Virus record (IMG/VR): IMGVR_UViG_3300034190_001133
Span: 1-21,129 of that record
DNA length: 21,129 nt
Strand: one strand, 5' to 3'
From: a virus
The notes beneath the pieces are model-generated. The model was not told where the DNA came from. It saw only the letters and a program-made list of their open reading frames with translations, and searched no databases. Shown one piece after another: positions 12,047 through 18,793 of this stretch (position 1 is the stretch's first letter; each line of letters opens with the position of its first letter). The position numbers and the translations under genes are program-made.

Positions 12047-12469
12047 ATGTTTGGATTACCTTTAGAACTGATTACAATGCTTTTCTCCACCGTCTTAGGT
12101 GGGGTGATGTCTATTTGGGGTCAGAGTAATAAAAATAAAGCAGAACAACAAAGACTACTGATAGGAGCAGTTAACACTGCGCGGGAATACGGATCGAAGG
12201 ATAAACATTTTGCGTGGACACGTAGGATAATTGCCCTTTCAGCTGTGATCTCTATTATTGTACTGCCTAAGTTAGTAGCTGTGTGGTACCCAGAAGTTCC
12301 TGTATTCGTAGGATATACAGAAGTACAGGGTGGATTTTGGAACTTCTTGTTTGGGCCAGATAAACAAATTGTATGGCAGTCTGCTACAGGTTTTGTAATC
12401 ACGCCGCTTGATACGCACATTGTATCAGCCATTGTAGGTTTATACTTTGGGGCGGGGTTTGCAAAGTAA
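12047..12469 (+). CDS. Three-TM membrane protein, possible holin
   Basis: 140 residues with hydrophobic segments at about 3-24, 62-80 and 118-137, and a basic stretch between the first two (NKNKAEQQR). This layout resembles the GTA_holin_3TM family of alphaproteobacterial gene transfer agents and phages, whose members may form lysis holes. AGGAGG precedes the start and the stop overlaps the next start by one base. No endolysin is visible nearby, so a lysis role is unproven. Confidence 0.55.
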   Translation: MFGLPLELITMLFSTVLGGVMSIWGQSNKNKAEQQRLLIGAVNTAREYGSKDKHFAWTRRIIALSAVISIIVLPKLVAVWYPEVPVFVGYTEVQGGFWNFLFGPDKQIVWQSATGFVITPLDTHIVSAIVGLYFGAGFAK

Positions 12470-12717
12470 TGGAAAATAAAAGTATATCTATATCATTTCT
12501 AGTGGGTATCCTCTTTCAAACAGGGGCCTTAGTGTGGTATGTTTCGAGCCTGGCAAGTGCAATTGAGCTTAACTCTAGAGACCTTAGTCGTCATGAAGTA
12601 AGGATAAACAACCTAACATCTATAATGCAATCTCAGGCAGTGACCCTAGGTCGTATGGATGAAAACATTAAATCAATTCGTGATATGATGGAAAACAGTA
12701 GAACTGACAAGGAGTAA
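12469..12717 (+). CDS. N-terminal TM plus coiled-coil protein, 82 residues (copy A)
   Basis: A membrane helix (SISFLVGILFQTGALVWYVSSLAS, about 6-29) is followed by a hydrophilic, coiled-coil-like helix (DLSRHEVRINNL to DENIKSIRDMMEN). It is laid out like inner-membrane spanins (Rz). It resembles the next gene at the VWYVSSLAS / VWWVSQQAS boundary, suggesting tandem duplication. Confidence 0.6.
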   Translation: MENKSISISFLVGILFQTGALVWYVSSLASAIELNSRDLSRHEVRINNLTSIMQSQAVTLGRMDENIKSIRDMMENSRTDKE

Positions 12718-12722
12718 TTACA

Positions 12723-13070
12723 ATGGATAATATTAAACTTCCTATTGCCCTTGTGTTAGCTATGGCTGTTCAGCTTGCAGGTGGTGTGTGGTGGGTGTCT
12801 CAACAGGCATCTACTATATCCAACTTAGAAGAAACTGTCAGCCAACTAGGTTCACGTATGGCTATTGAGGACAACATCAATCTTAAACGTGATGTTGAAG
12901 GTAATGGTATAGAAATACAATACGTATGGGATGACATAGAAGAACTATGGGATGAGCTTGCATCTATGACTTCCGCTATCAATGAGATTAATAAACTCAA
13001 ACAAAGGGTAGCTGTTATAGAAAGTGAGTTACGTTACATTAACCGTGACCACAGAGATATGGCAAAGTAG
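12723..13070 (+). CDS. N-terminal TM plus coiled-coil protein, 115 residues (copy B)
   Basis: A membrane helix (IALVLAMAVQLAGGVWWVS, about 7-25) precedes a long coiled coil (ISNLEETVSQLGSRM; DDIEELWDELASMTSAINEINKLKQRVAVIESEL). The layout and the VWWVSQQAS motif match the upstream gene. An i-spanin-like or membrane-anchored structural role is possible; no partner o-spanin with a lipobox was seen. Its stop is directly followed by the next ATG. Confidence 0.6.
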   Translation: MDNIKLPIALVLAMAVQLAGGVWWVSQQASTISNLEETVSQLGSRMAIEDNINLKRDVEGNGIEIQYVWDDIEELWDELASMTSAINEINKLKQRVAVIESELRYINRDHRDMAK

Positions 13071-13544
13071 ATGATTGATCCTTTTACAGCTATGGCAGCA
13101 GCAACCACAGCCTACAATGGCATCAAGAAAGCTGTGTCCGTAGGCCGTGAAATAAGTTCTATGACTAGTGCAGTATCCCAATGGTCTAAGGCTGTAAGCG
13201 ACTTAGACTTCTTAGAAGATAAAGCTAAAAACCCTCCAATGTATAAGATGTTCAGTGATACTCAGTCCAATGCATTAGAGATATGGTCACAGAAACAAAA
13301 GCTCAAAGAGATGAGAGAAGAACTTAAATCACACATATCTTGGACTTACGGCCCTAGTGCATGGGAAGAGATAGTGAGGATAGAGGCGAAGCAACGTAAA
13401 GAACAACGTGAACTAGTCTACAAGAAACAAGAGTTTGTAGATAACTGCATTAACTGGGCTGTGGGTATCTGTGTAGCATTGGCGGGTGTAGGTGCTTTGG
13501 TAATAGCAATGTATTTTTTAGGTGTAAAACAGGGGAAGTGGTAA
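13071..13544 (+). CDS. Conserved marine-phage protein with C-terminal membrane helix, 157 residues
   Basis: It starts MIDPFTAMAAATTAYNGIKKAVSVGREI, followed by SQWSKAVSDL, KNPPMYKMF, a helical middle (KQKLKEMREELK), GPSAWEEIVRIE, and a C-terminal hydrophobic segment (WAVGICVALAGVGALVIAMYFLG, about 129-151). I recognise this layout from marine podovirus genomes, where it has no assigned function. It belongs with the adjacent membrane-protein genes. The start follows the previous stop without a gap and the stop overlaps the next start (TAATG). Confidence 0.7.
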   Translation: MIDPFTAMAAATTAYNGIKKAVSVGREISSMTSAVSQWSKAVSDLDFLEDKAKNPPMYKMFSDTQSNALEIWSQKQKLKEMREELKSHISWTYGPSAWEEIVRIEAKQRKEQRELVYKKQEFVDNCINWAVGICVALAGVGALVIAMYFLGVKQGKW

Positions 13545-13708
13545 TGTGGTTTTTAGTTTGGTTTATGTTTACTAATAATAAATTAGACCACTACATCTTA
13601 GGTCAATATAGTTCGTTTGATGTTTGTGAACAAGAGAAGATTAGGTCTTCAGTTCTGATAACTAACAGTACAACAACGGTATATTGCTTTGAGGTTATTC
13701 CAAAATAA
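13544..13708 (+). CDS. Small exported protein, 54 residues
   Basis: A short hydrophobic N-terminus (MWFLVWFMFT) precedes a polar domain with two cysteines (DVCEQE and VYCFEV) that could form one disulphide outside the cytoplasm. It overlaps the previous stop by one base. No family recognised. About 95 nt of AT-rich sequence without a gene follow. Confidence 0.5.
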   Translation: MWFLVWFMFTNNKLDHYILGQYSSFDVCEQEKIRSSVLITNSTTTVYCFEVIPK

Positions 13709-13803
13709 AAATAATAAGTACGTGGGTTATAGTAAAGATGGTAAAGTAATCATAATAACTTGCAATAAAAAGATGGCTATTCTTTACATGAGGAGTTTAA
13801 TTG

Positions 13804-14094
13804 ATGCCGAAGAAAAAAGACTCAAGGCTAACTAACGCTGGGGTGTCTGGTTATAATAAACCTAAACGCACTCCATCACACCCCACTAAGTCACATGTTG
13901 TTGTTGCTAAAGAGGGAGAGAAAGTTAAAACTATTCGATTCGGAGAACAAGGTGCGTCTACAGCAGGTGCTCCTAAGTCCGGAGAATCTGATAAGATGAA
14001 AAAGAAACGTGCTAGTTTTAAAGCCAGGCACAGTAAGAATATCGCTAAAGGTAAAATGTCTGCAGCATATTGGGCGGATAAAGAAAAATGGTAA
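13804..14094 (+). CDS. Lys-rich small protein 1, 96 residues
   Basis: Highly basic. The C-terminal half (KTIRFGEQGASTAGAPKSG, then KKKRASFKARHSKNIAKGKMSAAYWADKEKW) is a pattern I know from marine podovirus and cyanophage genomes, without a known function. I chose ATG 13804 over the TTG at 13801 because GAGGAG is 8 nt before it. It overlaps the next gene by 7 nt. The strong positive charge suggests contact with DNA or packaging into the virion (inference). Confidence 0.75.
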   Translation: MPKKKDSRLTNAGVSGYNKPKRTPSHPTKSHVVVAKEGEKVKTIRFGEQGASTAGAPKSGESDKMKKKRASFKARHSKNIAKGKMSAAYWADKEKW

Positions 14095-14270
14095 AGAAAA
14101 AATCCACTGTTAATGAGGCGGGTAATTACACTAAACCTACAATGCGTAAGAACCTATTTAAAAAAATAAAAGCTGGATCTAAAGGTGGAAGCCCAGGCCA
14201 ATGGTCTGCACGTAAGGCTCAACTATTAGCCAGTGAGTACAAAAAAGCTGGGGGCGGTTATCGTGCCTAA
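14088..14270 (+). CDS. Lys-rich small protein 2, 60 residues
   Basis: Basic, with the recognisable core NEAGNYTKPTMRKNLFKKIK followed by AGSKGGSPGQWSARKAQLLA, a small conserved phage protein of unknown function. It overlaps both neighbours (14088-14094 and 14263-14270). Confidence 0.75.
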   Translation: MVKKKSTVNEAGNYTKPTMRKNLFKKIKAGSKGGSPGQWSARKAQLLASEYKKAGGGYRA

Positions 14271-14523
14271 GAAAAAATCCCAGAAGAGTTTAGATAAATG
14301 GACTGATGAAAAATGGGGTACTAAGAGCGGTAAGAACTCCACTCAAGGTAATAAGGCTACAGGTGAAAGGTATCTACCTAAAAAGGCAAGGGAAGCATTA
14401 AGCTCTAAAGAATACTCTGCTACAAGTGCGGCTAAACGTAAGGGCACTAAAGAGGGTAAGCAGTATGTTTCGCAACCTAAAAAGATAGCCAAAAAGACTT
14501 CTAGATACAGGTCTAAATCATAA
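14263..14523 (+). CDS. Lys-rich small protein 3, 86 residues, GTG start
   Basis: The core SLDKWTDEKWGTKSGKNSTQG, then ATGERYLPKKAREALSSKEYSATS and KKTSRYR, is a conserved small phage protein (DUF5872-like by memory). I chose GTG 14263 because relatives begin just before SLDKW and because it gives the 8-nt overlap GTGCCTAA; an earlier GTG at 14233 is in frame. Very basic, like its two neighbours. Confidence 0.7.
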   Translation: MPKKKSQKSLDKWTDEKWGTKSGKNSTQGNKATGERYLPKKAREALSSKEYSATSAAKRKGTKEGKQYVSQPKKIAKKTSRYRSKS

Positions 14524-14532
14524 GGAAACATA

Positions 14533-14835
14533 ATGGAAAAGTATAAAGCTGCAGCGGAGAAGACGCTGAAAGGAAATACACATCCGGATCTACAAGCCAA
14601 AGAAGCATTATTACGTGCTAATTTCTCTTCACAACAACGCGAAGGTTTCTTCAATGAAGCGTATGGAGAGTTATTAGTACAGTATTTTACTGCCTGGTTA
14701 GGAACAGATCCACATGAAGTTAAGACACGAGAGTTTATATATAACTCAGCACTTGCGTTGGGGGATGTTAAACAGAAACTAATTAACTTTGAAACATACG
14801 GAAAGAATGTACCATACATTGAGGACAACGCATAA
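14533..14835 (+). CDS. Hypothetical protein upstream of scaffold, 100 residues
   Basis: A soluble, mostly helical protein (KYKAAAEKTLKGNTHPDLQAKEALLRANFSSQQREGFFNEAYGELLVQYFTAWLG). AAGGAA lies upstream. The stop overlaps the next start by one base. Similar proteins lie next to the scaffold gene in marine podoviruses, but I cannot name a function. Confidence 0.68.
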   Translation: MEKYKAAAEKTLKGNTHPDLQAKEALLRANFSSQQREGFFNEAYGELLVQYFTAWLGTDPHEVKTREFIYNSALALGDVKQKLINFETYGKNVPYIEDNA

Positions 14836-15041
14836 TGAACAATATTGATTACGAAAAGTTGGTAAAGAACGTGGAAAACATGATTAACCTGTTAGAGTAC
14901 GATTCTATGCGATCTCCAGGTAAGGCCAAACTTAATAGCAATCAGCTCATGGCTATGTATAATCTATTAGACCGATACAAAGCCAATAAAGAAACATCCG
15001 TACCAAAGGCAAAAAAGCCTACGGCTAAAAAAGAAGGATAA
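14835..15041 (+). CDS. Hypothetical protein, 68 residues
   Basis: A helical N-terminal two thirds (YEKLVKNVENMINLLEYD; NQLMAMYNLLDRYKANKE) and a Lys/Pro/Ala tail (PKAKKPTAKKEG) like that of the scaffold. Six nucleotides separate it from the scaffold start. No family recognised. Confidence 0.65.
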   Translation: MNNIDYEKLVKNVENMINLLEYDSMRSPGKAKLNSNQLMAMYNLLDRYKANKETSVPKAKKPTAKKEG

Positions 15042-15047
15042 TAAAAC

Positions 15048-16139
15048 ATGTCAGAACAAAATGAATCTCTACCCAACACGGATGATGTTCCCAGTTCTGC
15101 TGGTCCAAACGAACAAGAACTCCTAGATGCCGTATTATCTAATACCGAATTTCTTCGGAATGATGATGTGCCGCTACCAGAAGAGGAGGTCGAGTACGAG
15201 GATCCGGAGGTAACTGCTGAGGAAGACCCAGATGTAGCAGATACCGCCGTTAGCGATGAAGAGTCTGAGGAAGAAACAGAAGAGTCAGAAGATGAGGATG
15301 GCGCGGAAGCCCCTACCCAAGAAGCTGATGTATTCACTGCTGATGATTTAGATTTAGATGCCAAAGTCTCTGTCAAAATTGATGGAGAAGAAATGGAAGT
15401 CTCATTTGCTGATTTGCTCAAGGGCTATCAGACAGATGCTTCACTCTCTAAGAAGGGTCGTGAACTCGGAGAGGCACGTAAGTCTATTGAGGAAGAACGT
15501 GTTGCTAAGCTATCTGAAATTTCAAAAATATCAGATGCTACTAACGCAATGCTAACAATGGATGAACAAAAACTGGCTAAGGAATACCATGATGTTGAAG
15601 CCAAAATCAAGGAAGCTAGGGAAAGTGGTGATACTTATGAGTTAAGTGATCTTAAAGATCAACGTGAACAGGCACAGCAGAAATACTGGTCTGCACGTAA
15701 CACTCGTGAGAATCTTTTAAAAACTGTTGAAGAACAGAAATCAAAACTTCAAGAAGAAAAGTTTGCATCTCAGATGAAACACTTTGAAGAAGTAATACCA
15801 CAAATGATCCCTGACTTTAATGAAAAGGTTGCAGTTGAAATTCGAGACTTTGCTCTTGAAAATGGTATTGCAGATGAACTTTTAAATACGGTGATGGATC
15901 CTAATGTTGTAAAATTCATTGATGATTATCGTCGATTAAAGAATGGAATTACAAAAGGCGCTGCAAAGCGTAAAGAAGTTCCAACTAAAAAGGTTCCAAC
16001 TAAGAAACCAGCAGCTGCTAATAAAAAGGCAGCTGATAAAGAAAAAATGGTGAAGGCTCGTGCATTTAAAGAAGGTGCATCTAAAGATGACCAAATGGAC
16101 TTCCTTCGTCAATATGCCTCCAACTCTCTAAATAAATAA
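15048..16139 (+). CDS. Capsid scaffolding protein
   Basis: Would template prohead assembly and leave before DNA packaging. 363 residues. The N-terminal 90 residues are extremely acidic (EEEVEYEDPEVTAEEDPDVAD and EESEEETEESEDEDG), the middle is a long coiled coil (about 135-240), and the C-terminus is very Lys-rich with a duplicated PTKKVPTKKP (about 309-318) and a final helix, the basic tail that binds coat protein in podoviruses. It lies directly before the major capsid gene, the usual place. Confidence 0.85.
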   Translation: MSEQNESLPNTDDVPSSAGPNEQELLDAVLSNTEFLRNDDVPLPEEEVEYEDPEVTAEEDPDVADTAVSDEESEEETEESEDEDGAEAPTQEADVFTADDLDLDAKVSVKIDGEEMEVSFADLLKGYQTDASLSKKGRELGEARKSIEEERVAKLSEISKISDATNAMLTMDEQKLAKEYHDVEAKIKEARESGDTYELSDLKDQREQAQQKYWSARNTRENLLKTVEEQKSKLQEEKFASQMKHFEEVIPQMIPDFNEKVAVEIRDFALENGIADELLNTVMDPNVVKFIDDYRRLKNGITKGAAKRKEVPTKKVPTKKPAAANKKAADKEKMVKARAFKEGASKDDQMDFLRQYASNSLNK

Positions 16140-16160
16140 TATCCTAGGAGGATTAATAAA

Positions 16161-17231
16161 ATGGCAACTACAGGTGGTCGTAATATCTCCACAGCCCGTG
16201 GAGCAACAGGCACAGGTAAAGACGTATCAAACCGTGAAGATCTAGCGAATTTTATTTCCATGATCACACGAGATGAAACTCCCTTTATCTCTTCAATTGG
16301 TAAATCCAAAGCAACTAACATCTACCACGAGTGGCAAACTGATGAGCTTACAGCTCCAGGTAACTCCCGTGTAGCTGAAGGTGCAGACTTCTTGGCAGCT
16401 GGCTCTACACCTGCTTCCGGAGATGGTGCAGCCTCTACATCAGTAGGCGCAATGCGTACACGTTTGGGTAACTACACTCAAATCAACAGCAAAACAATCT
16501 CAGTATCAGGTAGCCGCCGTGCTATTGATCAAGCAGGTGTTGCCGATGAGTATGCATATCAGCTGAAAAAGCGTGGCACAGAAATGCGCCGTGACATGGA
16601 GTTTGATGTTGTAAACACATATAACAAGCAAACTACTTCTGGTGCTCGTCAGACTGGTGGTTTCCAGTCATTCGTAAACAGTGGTGATACTTGTGTGTTT
16701 AAAGGTGCTTTCACAGCACCATCAACAACTAACGCTGGTACAGCAGTTATTACTGTTGCTTCAGGTGCGGCTAAAGCTGCTTTGGCTCTCACAGACATTG
16801 ACTCAGTGATGCAAAAGATCTATGAAAACGGTGGTTCAGCTTCTCGTATCATGGTATCCCCAAAACTGCGCCGTGACTTCTCTGACCTTATGGTTGCAGA
16901 TACAGGTGTTCGTCGCAACATTGATGAAGATGGTAAACTTCGCCAATCGGTAGACGTTTACATGTCAGACTTTGGTGACTTGATGGTAGTTCCAAACTAC
17001 ATCATGGGCCTTGCACATACAACTACTGACGCAACTACAACACAGTTTGACGCTGCAGATTCATGTGCTCTTGTATATGATCCACAGTGGTTTGCAATGG
17101 CGACATTGCGTCCAATGCAAGAAGTTGAAGTCGGTCAGAAAGGTGACTCAACTGTTGGCATGTTTGTCGAAGAATGGTCTTTGGAAGTTAAGAATCCAAA
17201 AGGCTGTGGCGCGATTTACGGCCTAGAGTAA
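16161..17231 (+). CDS. Major capsid protein, SU10/DUF5309 type
   Basis: HK97-fold coat protein. 356 residues. The N-terminal block REDLANFISMITRDETPFIS, then SIGKSKATNIYHEWQTDELTAPG and VAEGADF, matches the SU10 major head protein family, as do RRAIDQAGVADEYAYQLKKRGTEMRRDMEF (about 118-147) and the closing EEWSLEVKNPKGCGAIYGL. AGGAGG lies upstream. It is followed by an intrinsic terminator, as expected for the most abundant virion protein. Confidence 0.93.
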   Translation: MATTGGRNISTARGATGTGKDVSNREDLANFISMITRDETPFISSIGKSKATNIYHEWQTDELTAPGNSRVAEGADFLAAGSTPASGDGAASTSVGAMRTRLGNYTQINSKTISVSGSRRAIDQAGVADEYAYQLKKRGTEMRRDMEFDVVNTYNKQTTSGARQTGGFQSFVNSGDTCVFKGAFTAPSTTNAGTAVITVASGAAKAALALTDIDSVMQKIYENGGSASRIMVSPKLRRDFSDLMVADTGVRRNIDEDGKLRQSVDVYMSDFGDLMVVPNYIMGLAHTTTDATTTQFDAADSCALVYDPQWFAMATLRPMQEVEVGQKGDSTVGMFVEEWSLEVKNPKGCGAIYGLE

Positions 17232-17239
17232 TTACAAAA

Positions 17240-17280
17240 AGGGGAGGGAGATTATTTCTCCTTCCCTATTTTATTCTATT
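17240..17280 (+). terminator. Intrinsic terminator or attenuator after the major capsid gene
   Basis: GGGAGGGAGA (17242-17251) pairs with TCTCCTTCCC (17257-17266) with one G-U wobble, 5-nt loop, followed by a T-rich run (TATTTTATTCTATT). It ends the major capsid transcript or reduces read-through to the following genes, which share the strand and have no visible promoter of their own. Confidence 0.85.
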
Positions 17281-17294
17281 AGGAGGTATAGAAC

Positions 17295-17525
17295 ATGATG
17301 GTAATCAAAGGGACAATCCCAGCAAATACACTTGGAAATAACTTGGTCGGAGATGTGCTTCATCTACCAGCAGATCGATGTGCTTGGACAACATCTGCAG
17401 CTTCGGCTAGTGGTTATCAAATAGATAAAGCATTTTTAATCCACTCTACAGGTAACGTGACTATCGTTAACCCAACTTTAGGTTACATTGGTAAGTCTGG
17501 TCGCTTCGTAGAGATGGCAACTTAA
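17295..17525 (+). CDS. Small head-region protein, 76 residues (possible decoration protein)
   Basis: Beta-rich (VIKGTIPANTLGNNLVGDVLHLPADR; HSTGNVTIVNPTLGYIGKSGRFVEM). A strong AGGAGG site lies upstream. Position directly after the major capsid gene and the size suggest a capsid decoration or head-completion protein, but I do not recognise the family. Confidence 0.6.
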   Translation: MMVIKGTIPANTLGNNLVGDVLHLPADRCAWTTSAASASGYQIDKAFLIHSTGNVTIVNPTLGYIGKSGRFVEMAT

Positions 17526-17540
17526 TAAGAGGAAGAGGAC

Positions 17541-17876
17541 ATGGCACGTTGGGATGTAACACCTGGCACAGAGAATGGCACTATTAAAGGCACTATCCAA
17601 TGTGATGAGGATGGATCTAGTAACTGGAAAGTATACCAGGATGAAAAACCTTTTTTAGAGCAGGCTAGAAAGGATCGTGATCTTTCAGACAGTGGGTTTA
17701 ATAAAAAAGACTTAGGGTTTAAAAAGTTCGCTACAGTTCCTGATATCGTAGCCATTGAAATAAAAAACAAGTGGGGTATTGATTTGCATGATTCGGCAAC
17801 GATGAAGGATAAAGACATGATGGCTAAATTCATGATTATATTCAAGCAAAACTACCCCCACCTCATGTCTTATTAA
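17541..17876 (+). CDS. Conserved hypothetical head-region protein, 111 residues
   Basis: The C-terminal part (FKKFATVPDIVAIEIKNKWGIDLHD and KDMMAKFMIIFKQNYPHLM) is a pattern I have seen in marine podoviruses; function unknown. The N-terminal part is hydrophilic. GAGGAAGAGGA lies upstream of the ATG. Between capsid and neck genes, so probably a virion or assembly protein. Confidence 0.65.
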   Translation: MARWDVTPGTENGTIKGTIQCDEDGSSNWKVYQDEKPFLEQARKDRDLSDSGFNKKDLGFKKFATVPDIVAIEIKNKWGIDLHDSATMKDKDMMAKFMIIFKQNYPHLMSY

Positions 17877-17887
17877 GGAGATTTAAG

Positions 17888-18784
17888 ATGGCAACATACG
17901 TAGAATTTGTAGGATCTGGTGACTTCACTGGTGATAACGCAGGGTTGATTAGATCCTGGGCAAACAGAGATGTTTCTGTTTTGCCTGACTCAGTGGTGAC
18001 ACGTTGTTTAGATTATGCAGCAGATAAGGCTTACAGAACACTACGTGTGCCGCCTCTAGAGATAACTAAAATTTATGATGTTAATGGTACCCAAGATGAA
18101 ATAACTGCAGCAGGAGTAGCTGGTGTTACTCCAGACATATCCCCAAGCTCTTTTTGGGGTGGTGGGCAAGTGTTGTCTATGACTTCACCCACTGACATGA
18201 TTGAAATTATGTATATCAGGAATGCAGACACTGCTACTAAAAACCCAGGTATTGTGTACAATGAAAGGGTAGATGTGAGAACATTCAATGATGGTCTCAG
18301 TAGCTCTAAGGATTATCACTTTTTCACTAGGATTGGAAATGTTATAAAACTACATGGTAATTTCAGTCGTGGAGATTCAATAGAGTTGCACTACTATCGC
18401 AGGCTCCCTGCACTTAATGCAACCTACTCGGGTACTTATAATAACTGGAAATCCGGATTAGGTACCTTAGATATTGGAGGGGTAGCTACAACTTATTCAG
18501 CCGCTGCAGATAAAACAGAATCAGCATTTGACGCGAGACTTGCACAAAATGCAAACTATTGGGTAGGGGAATTAGCAGCTAACTGGTTAAGAGATGAAAA
18601 TGAAAGGGTTATTTTATTTGGAGCATTATTAGAGGTGTCTATTTATTTAAATGACACTGAAGAAATACAGAAATACATGGTTCTTTTCGATCAAGAAATA
18701 TCGGGATTGAATAAAGAAGAAGTAGCACGAAGAAACAGGGGCGGTAATCTCTCAATGTCATTCGCGTACAGTGGTTTACTCTAG
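17888..18784 (+). CDS. Head-to-tail adaptor (SU10-like neck protein)
   Basis: 298 residues. Would form a ring below the portal and connect it to the tail. The N-terminal part (LIRSWANRDVSVLPDSVVTRCLDYAADKAYRTLRVPPLE) and the helical end (LFGALLEVSIYLNDTEEIQKYMVLFDQEISGLNKEEVARRNRGG) resemble phage adaptor proteins of the SU10/podovirus type. Position between capsid and tail fibre fits. Motif recognition is from memory; moderate certainty. Confidence 0.65.
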   Translation: MATYVEFVGSGDFTGDNAGLIRSWANRDVSVLPDSVVTRCLDYAADKAYRTLRVPPLEITKIYDVNGTQDEITAAGVAGVTPDISPSSFWGGGQVLSMTSPTDMIEIMYIRNADTATKNPGIVYNERVDVRTFNDGLSSSKDYHFFTRIGNVIKLHGNFSRGDSIELHYYRRLPALNATYSGTYNNWKSGLGTLDIGGVATTYSAAADKTESAFDARLAQNANYWVGELAANWLRDENERVILFGALLEVSIYLNDTEEIQKYMVLFDQEISGLNKEEVARRNRGGNLSMSFAYSGLL

Positions 18785-18793
18785 GAGGATACT

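Noticed and set aside
14942-15421. 159-codon minus-strand Ser-rich frame
   Set aside because: Antisense of the acidic Glu/Asp-rich scaffold N-terminus.
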